DNA of 32,953 nucleotides from an uncultured Woeseiaceae bacterium. Its GTDB lineage: Bacteria; Pseudomonadota; Gammaproteobacteria; Steroidobacterales; Woeseiaceae. Both the position numbers and the translations under genes were made by a program. This document shows, piece after piece, positions 15,212-22,469 of this stretch (positions are counted from its first letter, which is position 1; each line of letters begins with the position of its first letter). The notes beneath the pieces are model-generated. The model saw only the letters and a list, made by a program, of their open reading frames with translations. It searched no databases and was not told where the DNA came from. Location: the NCBI GenBank assembly GCA_945788575.1, contig CALZMR010000004.1, positions 1 through 32,953 of the forward strand, written 5' to 3'.

Positions 15212-16915
15212 CTATTCGACGTCCCGGCCGGAGAGCAAATCGTCCAGGTGTGGCGGCGGATGATCCGGCCCCATACGGCCGGTCTTCAGGCGCGCGATGT
15301 AGTTCTTGTACGCCTTCATAGCCTGATAACCGAACATCCAGATGATCGGGATGTTGGCGAACATGATGACGCCGGTACCGATGCTGATGACGTTGTTGAG
15401 GTCCTCCTCACTCTTCACGAGTCCGAGTGAAGCCACGACGATCAGCAGGCAGTAGACGAGCTTGTAATAGATCACACCGCGCTCGCCAGCCATGAACACG
15501 ACGCCCTGCTCGCCGTAGTAGCACCACGCGACCATCGTCGACAGGCCGAACAGCCACGTGGCGATCGTGACGACCCACTTGCCGAGTCCCGGCGTCACCG
15601 AGTCGAAGGCCTTGGCTGTCAGCGTCGCGCCGATGTAATTGCGGTAGTAGCCGCTGCCTTGCGCGACTGGCTCCGTGTCGCTCTCGATCGGGCCCCAGAC
15701 GATCGCCAGGCCGGACTCGATATCGGTCACCACCCCCGTCACCTTGTGCAGATTATTGCCGGTGTCGGGGTTGTCATCTGCGGCTACGATGATGAACGCG
15801 CCATCGCCAACGAACCAATCGTCCCCGTCAATCGGCATATCGTCGAGCGTCCACTCCGATTCACTCGCCGCGAACGTCGGTACCTCGTCGAATGGAATGT
15901 CCGGAGCGCGGTTCCATATGCCTGTGGACAGAATAATCAGCGCCGTGAAGGTACAGACGACGATTGTGTCGATAAAGGGCTCGAGGCCTGCGACGATGCC
16001 CTCGCGGACGGGTTCGTCCGTCTTCGCCGCGGCATGCACCATCGCCGAAGAGCCCTGCCCGGCCTCGTTCGAGAAGATCGCGCGCTGCATACCAACCTGG
16101 AATGCGAAGAAGACGGTGCCGCCGACGAAGGCGCCGGACACCGCGGACGTCGAGAACGCCGAGGTAACGATAAGCCCTAAGATCTCCGGTACCTCGCCGA
16201 TATTGGCAAAGAGCACCCAGAAGCCAGTGAGCAGGTACGCAACGACCATCAGCGGCACGAAGGTGCCGGTGAACTTGCCGATGCGTTTGATGCCGCCGAT
16301 GATGACGACGCCGACGATGACCGCGAGAATGATGCCGGTAATCCACGACGGTACCCCATAGTAGGTCTGCGTGATCTCGCTAATGTTCCAGGCCTGGAAC
16401 ATATTGCCGCCGGTGAAGGTAGACGTGATCATCGCGAGGCAGAAGATGACCCCGATCGTGCGGCCGAGCCGAGGCAGATTCTTCTTCTCCAGTGCCCGCG
16501 CCGCGACCCACATCGGCCCGCCGTGCGGGTTATCGGGATCATCGGTGTTCCGGTACAGCATCGACATCGTGACTTCGGTGAGCTTGATGGCCATGCCGAG
16601 CAGGCCGATGACCCACATCCAGAACACGGCGCCCGGCCCACCGAGCGCGATAGCGATCGCAACACCGCCGATGTTGCCGAGCCCGACGGTGCCGGACAGC
16701 GCGGTGGCAAGCGCCTGGAAGTGATTGATCGCGCCCGGGTCGTCGGGGTCGTCGTAGCTGCCGCGCACCACGGCCGGGCCGTGCGTTAGCGCCCGGTATT
16801 GCGAGAAGCCGCTCCAGATGGTGAACAGGATGCCGGTGCCGACGATCGCGTACAGCACGTATTCGTGCCAGAGGAATGCAACGATGGCGTCGAGTATGTT
16901 GCTGAATTCACCCAT
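15212..16915 (-). CDS. AGCS family sodium:amino-acid symporter with inserted domain
   Basis: A 567-residue member of the alanine/glycine:cation symporter family, with about ten or eleven membrane segments. ALSGTVGLGNIGGVAIAIALGGPGAVFWMW and GMQRAIFSNEAGQGSSAMVHAAAKTD are the family signatures for cation and substrate binding. Usual members have 440-480 residues. The excess is mainly an acidic soluble insertion at about residues 336-428, between the helix ending STGIW and the one beginning near TAKAFDSV. By topology it probably faces outside. The gene follows the FadI-type thiolase by 22 bases with a GAGG ribosome site. The substrate is probably alanine or glycine (inference from family). Confidence 0.92.
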   Translation of the reverse strand: MGEFSNILDAIVAFLWHEYVLYAIVGTGILFTIWSGFSQYRALTHGPAVVRGSYDDPDDPGAINHFQALATALSGTVGLGNIGGVAIAIALGGPGAVFWMWVIGLLGMAIKLTEVTMSMLYRNTDDPDNPHGGPMWVAARALEKKNLPRLGRTIGVIFCLAMITSTFTGGNMFQAWNISEITQTYYGVPSWITGIILAVIVGVVIIGGIKRIGKFTGTFVPLMVVAYLLTGFWVLFANIGEVPEILGLIVTSAFSTSAVSGAFVGGTVFFAFQVGMQRAIFSNEAGQGSSAMVHAAAKTDEPVREGIVAGLEPFIDTIVVCTFTALIILSTGIWNRAPDIPFDEVPTFAASESEWTLDDMPIDGDDWFVGDGAFIIVAADDNPDTGNNLHKVTGVVTDIESGLAIVWGPIESDTEPVAQGSGYYRNYIGATLTAKAFDSVTPGLGKWVVTIATWLFGLSTMVAWCYYGEQGVVFMAGERGVIYYKLVYCLLIVVASLGLVKSEEDLNNVISIGTGVIMFANIPIIWMFGYQAMKAYKNYIARLKTGRMGPDHPPPHLDDLLSGRDVE

Positions 16916-16937
16916 CGTCGCGGTACCTCACTGCCTG

Positions 16938-18236
16938 CTATGTGACGGCTGGCGCCGCCTCCAGTATTGCCGAGACGCCCATGCCGCCAGCGGTGCAGAC
17001 CGAAATCAGTCCGCGTCCCGTGCCTTGTTCGTTGAGTATCTTGGCCAGCGTCGCAACGATCCTCGCGCCCGTGGCGGCGAACGGGTGACCGATCGCAAGG
17101 CTGCCGCCCTTGACGTTCAGCCTCGCCAGGTCGATCGGCCCCATCGCTTCGTTGCGGCCCAGCCGGGTCCGGCAAAACTGTTCGGACTGCCATGCTTTGA
17201 GCGTCGCGATCGTCTGCGCCGCGAATGCCTCGTGGATCTCGTAGAAGTCGAAATCCTGCAGGCTCACGTCGGCCTGTTTCAGCATGTCCGAGACGGCGTA
17301 CGCCGGCGCCATCAGGAGGCCCTCGTCGTCGATGAAATTCACTGCGGCGACCTTCGCGAAGGTCAGATACGCGAGTATGGGCAGGTTCTTCATGCGCGCC
17401 CAGTCTTCGGAGGCAAGCAATACGGCTGCCGCCCCGTCCGTAAGCGGTGTCGAGTTGCCCGCCGTCATCGTTGCGTCTTCGCCCTTGTCGAACACGGGCT
17501 TCAGTTTCGCGAGCTTTTCGTAGGTCGAGTCCCTGCGGATATTGTTGTCTTCCTCAGCGCCCTGGAAGGGAACGACAAGGTCCTCGTACCAACCCTCATC
17601 GTAAGCGGCGGCGGCCTTCACGTGGCTGGACAGAGCGAGTTGATCCTGATGTTCGCGCTGAATCTCCCACTTCTGCGCCGTGATCTCCATGCTCTCACCC
17701 ATCGACAGACCGGTACGCGGCTCGACGACGCCCGGTAGCTGAGGGGCGAGATATGACGGCCGGAGCCGGAACCATGGCTTGACCTTGTCCATGAAAGAAC
17801 GACCGGAATGGGAGTCCAGCAGGATGCGACGGAATTGGTCCTTGAAGACGATCGGTGCGTCGCTGACGGTGTCCGTACCCCCTGCAATGCCCGCGTCGAT
17901 CTGACCGAGCGCGATCTTGTTGGCGATCATGATCGCCGCTTCGATACTCGTGCCGCAGGCACGCTGCATGTCGACGGCGGGCGTCTGCGGCGCCAGGCCG
18001 GAATCGATCACGGACTCTCGAGCGAGATTCCAGTCCTTCGAATGCTTGATGACCGCGCCGAGCGCGACGTCGCCGAGTTTCTGGCCGCGGAGGTCGAACC
18101 TGTCGACGACGCCCTTGAGCGCGGCCGTCATCAGATCCTGATTCGAGGCCTGCCGGTAGACAGAATGCGAACGGCAGAAAGGGATTCGTGAACCGCCAAC
18201 AATAGCAACGCGTATGGCTCGACCGTCGTGCAGCAT
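16938..18236 (-). CDS. FadI-type acetyl-CoA acyltransferase (thiolase)
   Basis: A 432-residue thiolase. The acyl-accepting Cys94 is in MQRACGTS, the general bases are His335 (IHEAFAAQ) and His384 (AIGHPFAATGAR), and the second Cys414 is in CTAGGMG. The layout follows E. coli FadI (436 residues), including the segment MDKVKPWFRLRPSYLAP and the NNIR...STYEKLAKLKPVFDK region. It most likely cleaves 3-ketoacyl-CoA in fatty-acid beta-oxidation. No fadJ-like partner is nearby, so a biosynthetic role is not excluded. I chose the ATG at 18236 because of a GGAG Shine-Dalgarno; the open frame goes on to 18347 but without family sequence. It leads the AGCS symporter gene. Confidence 0.92.
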   Translation of the reverse strand: MLHDGRAIRVAIVGGSRIPFCRSHSVYRQASNQDLMTAALKGVVDRFDLRGQKLGDVALGAVIKHSKDWNLARESVIDSGLAPQTPAVDMQRACGTSIEAAIMIANKIALGQIDAGIAGGTDTVSDAPIVFKDQFRRILLDSHSGRSFMDKVKPWFRLRPSYLAPQLPGVVEPRTGLSMGESMEITAQKWEIQREHQDQLALSSHVKAAAAYDEGWYEDLVVPFQGAEEDNNIRRDSTYEKLAKLKPVFDKGEDATMTAGNSTPLTDGAAAVLLASEDWARMKNLPILAYLTFAKVAAVNFIDDEGLLMAPAYAVSDMLKQADVSLQDFDFYEIHEAFAAQTIATLKAWQSEQFCRTRLGRNEAMGPIDLARLNVKGGSLAIGHPFAATGARIVATLAKILNEQGTGRGLISVCTAGGMGVSAILEAAPAVT

Positions 18237-18357
18237 GGATGTCTCCAAACCCGTGGAATTACGGAACGCGAAGCACTTTACACCATCACTCAGGCAAATC
18301 GAACTTTGCGGCCTTGCTGACAGGGGCTGTGTTGGCGGCAATGACATGTAATCATCA

Positions 18358-19776
18358 ATGCCCCACTTTGACGCGTCGTCCCATCGAATGCCGCAGGCTC
18401 ATCACCCGCTGTCATGGCGCAACGAGATCGTCAGGCTGCTTGGCCTGTCGTATCCGTTGATCGTGAACAATCTGTCGCTCGCCGGCATGCAGTTCGCCGA
18501 CACCGTGATGTCCGGGCGGCTGGGTGCGGTCAATCTGGCCGCCGTCGCAGTCGGCGGCAGTGTCTGGTTTTTCGCGTTCACGATCGGTCTCGGCATCATG
18601 ATGGCGATCTCACCGATCGCCGCGCGGCATTTCGGTGCCGGCAATCCCGAACTGATAGGCCGTTACACCCGGCATGGCATCTACCTGGCGGTTGCCTTCG
18701 GCATCCCCGTGACGCTGGCGGCCCACCAGTTAGTGCAGCCATTGCTCGATCTGATTGGCGTGGACAGCGAGTTCCGCGGCCTGACCGTGGGCTACACCAA
18801 GGCGATTTCCTGGGGCGCGCCGGGAATCTTCATTTTCCTCGCGCTTCGGTTCACGACGGAAGGGATCGGTGAAACGCGGCCGATCATGTTCACGTCGATA
18901 TTCGCCCTGACGTGCAACGTGTTCCTCAACTGGGTGCTGATGTACGGCAATCTGGGTGCGCCGGCGCTCGGAGCCGTCGGCTGCGGCTATGCAAGTGCGA
19001 TCACGATGTGGCTGATCGCGATCATTCTCTGGATCTACATGCTGCTGCGACCGGCCTACCGGCCGCTGAGGATATTCGCGAAGCTGTCCTTGCCCCGGCC
19101 GGCAGTACTCAAGGAAGTCCTGGTGCTCGGAATACCGATCGCGGTGATGGTCACTGCCGAGGCCGGGCTGTTCAACGCCGTCGCCGTACTCATGGGTACC
19201 CGAGGCACAGAAATTACGGCCGCGCATCAGATCGCGATCAACTTCGCCGCCACGATGTTCATGATCCCGCTGGCGCTGAGTTCGGCGATTACCGTGCGCG
19301 TCGGTCATGAACTCGGCCGCGGAAGTCCGGAGCGCGCTCGCTATGCCGGCAAGTTCGGCATCTTCGTCTGTGGCGCCTTTATGGCGTGCTCGGCGATCTT
19401 TCTGCTCGTGTTCCGGGACGCGGTTGTCGGTATTTACACGGCCGTTCCCGTCGTGAAGGGCATCGCAATCAGTCTCTTGTTGATGGCGGCGATATTCCAG
19501 ATCGCGGACGGCGTGCAGATTGGCGCGGCTGGCGCGCTGCGCGGCTACAAGGACACCCGCTTGCCGATGCTGATCAATACGTTCGCGTACTGGATGCTGG
19601 CGTTTCCGCTGGCTTATCTCGCGGCCGTGACGTGGGTGTTGCCACCCAACTACGTCTGGGGTGGCTTCGTAATCGGCCTCGGTGTAGCGGCATTGCTGCT
19701 TACGCAACGATTCTTGAGGATCTCGCGCGCGAGTCTGCCAGGCGGGGACCTGGGAACGGGACTCTCAAGCGCATGA
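18358..19776 (+). CDS. MATE family efflux transporter
   Basis: A 472-residue transporter with twelve hydrophobic segments, of the NorM type in the multidrug and toxic compound extrusion family. These exporters use Na+ or H+ gradients. Family features are PLIVNNLSLAGMQFADTVMSGRLGAVNLAAVAVGGSVW in helix 1-2 and the second-half repeat around EAGLFNAVAVLMGTRGTEITAAHQIAINFAA. The start is uncertain: the ATG at 18358 and one at 18388 are both without a good Shine-Dalgarno. The stop overlaps the start of the HIT gene (ATGA), so they are likely coupled. It is divergent from the thiolase. Confidence 0.92.
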   Translation: MPHFDASSHRMPQAHHPLSWRNEIVRLLGLSYPLIVNNLSLAGMQFADTVMSGRLGAVNLAAVAVGGSVWFFAFTIGLGIMMAISPIAARHFGAGNPELIGRYTRHGIYLAVAFGIPVTLAAHQLVQPLLDLIGVDSEFRGLTVGYTKAISWGAPGIFIFLALRFTTEGIGETRPIMFTSIFALTCNVFLNWVLMYGNLGAPALGAVGCGYASAITMWLIAIILWIYMLLRPAYRPLRIFAKLSLPRPAVLKEVLVLGIPIAVMVTAEAGLFNAVAVLMGTRGTEITAAHQIAINFAATMFMIPLALSSAITVRVGHELGRGSPERARYAGKFGIFVCGAFMACSAIFLLVFRDAVVGIYTAVPVVKGIAISLLLMAAIFQIADGVQIGAAGALRGYKDTRLPMLINTFAYWMLAFPLAYLAAVTWVLPPNYVWGGFVIGLGVAALLLTQRFLRISRASLPGGDLGTGLSSA

Positions 19777-20288
19777 TCGAACTACCACAGCAAGAGCCCT
19801 GTGAATTCTGTGAGGGTATGGCGGGGCGCGACCCCACATGGGCGGTGATCGACGAGTCCGTCCACACGATTACGGTGATCAATCCCTCGCAATACGAGAT
19901 CGGCCAGTGCTGTGTGATCACGCGCCGTCACGCCGCCACGCTGCTGGATCTGTCGGACGACGAAGCGGCGGCCATTGTCGGTGCGGCGAAACGTGTTGCT
20001 ACTGCACTGGTTCGCAAGTATCAGCCGCTCGGGGTGCTGACCTTTCAGAACAACGGCGTCTACAGCGGTCAGGAAGTACCGCATTACCATTACCATGTCG
20101 TGCCGAGGCAGCCCGGAAGCGACTGGGGTATTGGACCGCCACAGCTCGCCGTCTTCGAGAGCGCCGGTCGCATTCAGGGAACGCCCCATGACGTGTCAGG
20201 AGACGAAGAGCGGCGGCGCCGCGTGCAGTTAGAGGCGTCGGAGCTGCATGAGATTGCCGCCGCTATTCGGCAGCACCTGCCCGATTGA
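19773..20288 (+). CDS. HIT family nucleotide hydrolase/transferase
   Basis: A 171-residue protein of the histidine triad superfamily. HYHYHVVPR carries the HxHxH triad (His104, 106, 108), with His108 the expected nucleophile. A CEFC pair at residues 10-13 resembles the zinc-binding half of HIT proteins. Length is slightly over the usual 110-150 because of a C-terminal helical tail. HIT proteins hydrolyse nucleoside phosphoramidates or dinucleoside polyphosphates. The ATG overlaps the MATE stop by four bases and is preferred over the much longer open frame upstream, which crosses the MATE gene in another frame. Confidence 0.92.
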   Translation: MIELPQQEPCEFCEGMAGRDPTWAVIDESVHTITVINPSQYEIGQCCVITRRHAATLLDLSDDEAAAIVGAAKRVATALVRKYQPLGVLTFQNNGVYSGQEVPHYHYHVVPRQPGSDWGIGPPQLAVFESAGRIQGTPHDVSGDEERRRRVQLEASELHEIAAAIRQHLPD

Positions 20289-20451
20289 GCGGCGCCAGTC
20301 TTGCTCGTCATGTCCGCTCACCTGCCGGTCCGGTCTCCCCGGGTTATGGGGTCTGTCGAAATCCCAGGCAAGTCGGTCGCGACCTCGGCAGGCGAGAATC
20401 ACGCCCGCCCTGGCTTGGCGTGTGTGTGAGGCGAGAACTACCGAGACGTCG

Positions 20452-21117
20452 TTACGCCCCCTGCCCAAAGTCGGGTGCATCGCCGGCGAGATACTCGTCC
20501 TCCTCGGGCGTGTTCTTGCGCCCCAGAAGCTTGTTGCGATGCGGGAACCGGCCAAATTGGTCGACGATGTCGCGGTGCAGCTCGGCGAACTGGGCGATCG
20601 TCATGAAGGTCTCCTTATAGGTGGGCGATACGGCCTCGGCGAGCTTGTTGAACAGCTCGCAGGACTTCGCCTGAACCTTGGCCGACTCCGCATGCTGCAG
20701 CGGCATATAGAAGAAGACCTTCTGTATGGCATCCAGCCCCTTGTCCTTCTTCTCCATCGCCCCCTGCACGCAAAGTTGCAGCGCCTTGCGATCGAGTGCA
20801 AACGCGTCTGCCGAATTACGGTAGATATTGCGGCGGAATTGATCGAGGAGAAGGATCAGCGCCAGCCGGCCGCGCGGCTGCCTGGACCAATGGTCGAGCT
20901 GCCCTGCTGACGCGCGTGCTACGTCGTCGGCGAATTCGGCTTTGACTTCCTGGTCGAAGTTCGGGTCCTCGCCGAACCACACGTCCATGCGCCGATCGAT
21001 CTTCGGCGCGCTCAGGGACTGCTCCTTGAACCAGAATGCCAGGATGGCGTCGATACGCAGCTGATCTTCGTCGGTAACAGTCGCGTCGTGCGATTCACTG
21101 AGGAGTTTTGTGGTCAT
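20452..21117 (-). CDS. DUF924 family protein
   Basis: A 221-residue protein of the DUF924 family, an all-helical TPR-like fold. The signatures are ILAFWFKEQ, then RRMDVWFGEDPNFDQEV, then WSRQPRGRLALILLLDQFRRNIYRNSADAFALD, then KVFFYMPLQHAES, and RFPHRNKLLGRKNTPEEDEYL near the end. The role is unknown. It is widespread in Proteobacteria. Length is usual. It is transcribed alone; the 164 bases separating it from the convergent HIT gene hold nothing that I can identify. Confidence 0.92.
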   Translation of the reverse strand: MTTKLLSESHDATVTDEDQLRIDAILAFWFKEQSLSAPKIDRRMDVWFGEDPNFDQEVKAEFADDVARASAGQLDHWSRQPRGRLALILLLDQFRRNIYRNSADAFALDRKALQLCVQGAMEKKDKGLDAIQKVFFYMPLQHAESAKVQAKSCELFNKLAEAVSPTYKETFMTIAQFAELHRDIVDQFGRFPHRNKLLGRKNTPEEDEYLAGDAPDFGQGA

Positions 21118-21255
21118 TCAACGCTTCCGATACCAAAGCCTGTGATCCGTATCCTGTCATAAGGGCCTCGTGGGCCCGAAATCGGACTGCGAACCGCGTC
21201 ACATTCCAGCCTATTTGGAACGATTCCGACACACAACGGCAGTAGACTTTAGCAG

Positions 21256-21723
21256 ATGATGGCAGGCCTCAGGACACTCTCGCGATATGGCGTTGCGAGC
21301 CTCGCGGCAGTTCTCCTCGCCGCCTGCGGCGGCGAGGGCTCGACACCCGAGGACGAGATCAGAGCCTGGGTCGATGCCGTCCAGGAGGCCGCCGAGGCGA
21401 AAGATCGCCGCGAGATCGTCGAGCGCATCTCGGAGGCGTATGTAGACGGCAGGGGCAACAGCCGTGAAGATGTCGAGAACATGCTTCGCGTCATGTTTCT
21501 GCGGCAGGGCACGATCGTCCTGCTGCCGAGCATCGATTCGATAGAGATCATCGATGGCACGGTAGCCGAAGTCGCAGTAACGGTCGGAATGGCCGGAACG
21601 AATCAAAACGTGTTCGGACTGAGTGCCGACGCATATCGCTTCGAGCTGGAGCTCGAGCGCGGGAACAGCGATTGGAAGCTGATCTCGGCCCGATGGGGAG
21701 AATTGGGCACACAACCGGAGTAG
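21256..21723 (+). CDS. Lipoprotein, possible NTF2-like domain
   Basis: A 155-residue lipoprotein with the lipobox LAAC (Cys24) after a hydrophobic signal. The mature part begins with helices, EDEIRAWVDAVQEAAEAKDRREIVERISEAYVD, then a curved sheet ending DAYRFELELERGNSDWKLISARWGE. That order, helices then a four-stranded sheet, is like the NTF2/SnoaL fold, but the likeness is general. No catalytic residues can be named. Two adjacent ATG codons (21256, 21259) could start it. The next lipoprotein gene begins four bases after its stop, so the two are an operon. Confidence 0.75.
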   Translation: MMAGLRTLSRYGVASLAAVLLAACGGEGSTPEDEIRAWVDAVQEAAEAKDRREIVERISEAYVDGRGNSREDVENMLRVMFLRQGTIVLLPSIDSIEIIDGTVAEVAVTVGMAGTNQNVFGLSADAYRFELELERGNSDWKLISARWGELGTQPE

Positions 21724-21727
21724 GGGT

Positions 21728-22207
21728 ATGGCCGGACGAAGCCTAAGAGCAAGCGGACTCGCATTGACAGCTGCGATGCTGGCGTCGTGTGCGAGTCTCG
21801 ACGGCATCGTCAGCGCACCCGACGTCGAGCTCGTGGAGGTCCATGTCGAAACACTCGACCTCAAGAAGCAGACTTTTCTGCTCGAGTTCGACATCAGCAA
21901 CCCCAACCCGTTTCCACTCCCGGTAAGCACGATCGTCTACGGCGTGCGGCTCGACGGCCATCGCTTCGCGAGCGGCGAGGCAGAGGGAGGATTCGTCGTG
22001 CCGGCTCGCAGTGACGGGGAGTTCACTATCAGCGTCGATCTGAATCTGCTGCAGACCGCACCGGAACTGCTGTTCATCGTGCGCGACGCGGTCCGCAGAG
22101 ATATTCCCTACGCTCTCGAAGGCAGCTTCGGCGTGGACCTGCCCGCCATCAAACCGGTTCGATTCGAAACCAGCGGCATGATTCGCCTCCAGGCGGCCTC
22201 TCACTGA
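21728..22207 (+). CDS. LEA type 2 (LEA14-like) lipoprotein
   Basis: A 159-residue lipoprotein with lipobox LASC (Cys21). It carries a WHy/LEA14-like domain: an immunoglobulin-like sheet with the signature FEFDISNPNPFPLPV-type segment (LLEFDISNPNPFPLPVSTIVYGVRLDG) and ASGEAEGGFVVPARSDGEFTISVDL. LEA type 2 proteins in bacteria are associated with desiccation or membrane stress, though the role is rarely tested. It is the second gene of a two-lipoprotein operon; the Asn-Pro-Asn-Pro turn is well preserved. Confidence 0.88.
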   Translation: MAGRSLRASGLALTAAMLASCASLDGIVSAPDVELVEVHVETLDLKKQTFLLEFDISNPNPFPLPVSTIVYGVRLDGHRFASGEAEGGFVVPARSDGEFTISVDLNLLQTAPELLFIVRDAVRRDIPYALEGSFGVDLPAIKPVRFETSGMIRLQAASH

Positions 22208-22219
22208 GGCGCTGCCACG

Positions 22220-22247
22220 CGCACTTAGTTACGCGCGTAACCGTGCG
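22220..22247. repeat. Composite dyad after the LEA-like gene
   Basis: TTACGCGCGTAA (22229-22240) is a perfect 12-bp palindrome, bracketed by CGCAC (22220-22224) and GTGCG (22243-22247). There is no run of T after it, so a standard terminator is unlikely. It could be an operator of the gltB region or end processing for the lipoprotein transcript. Confidence 0.4.
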
Positions 22248-22327
22248 AGCAGGCTGACCCGCGGCGAGCCTCTGGCACGCCTAAACGCTTGCCACAGCGG
22301 GGGTTTCATGTGTAATCGTAGCGTCTG

Positions 22328-22358
22328 TTGACCGCTGTCCAGACCGCTAACCTATAAT
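22328..22358 (+). promoter_or_regulatory. Candidate gltB promoter
   Basis: TTGACC (22328-22333) and TATAAT (22353-22358) resemble a sigma-70 promoter with a spacer of 19 bases, or 18 if the -10 is read one base earlier. It would place the transcript start about 105 bases before the gltB ATG, with the 22438-22460 palindrome within the leader. Confidence 0.5.
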
Positions 22359-22437
22359 TTCCGGTTCGGAACGCCCGACGTCCCTGCGGGGCACCTGCGA
22401 CTGCGCGGGCGAATTCTTGCAAAAAACGACGAGAACC

Positions 22438-22460
22438 GGGGCATACGCCGCGTATGCCCC
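22438..22460. repeat. 23-bp palindrome in front of gltB
   Basis: GGGGCATACGC (22438-22448) and GCGTATGCCCC (22450-22460) are perfect 11-bp inverted arms around one central C. It ends nine bases before the gltB ATG, directly beside the weak ribosome site (ACGGA). It could be a protein operator or an RNA stem (with a small loop opened from the centre) affecting translation start. Confidence 0.75.
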
Positions 22461-22469
22461 ACGGAATGT

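Noticed and set aside
20289-20451. Open frames in the gap between HIT and DUF924 genes
   Set aside because: Only Arg/Pro/Ser-rich frames without ribosome sites; nothing recognisable.
22220-22247. Rho-independent terminator after the LEA-like gene
   Set aside because: The dyad is real but no T run follows, so it is listed as a palindrome only.
22273-22294. TGGCAC...TTGCCA as a sigma-54 promoter before gltB
   Set aside because: Ten bases separate TGGCAC from TTGC, whereas sigma-54 sites need about five.
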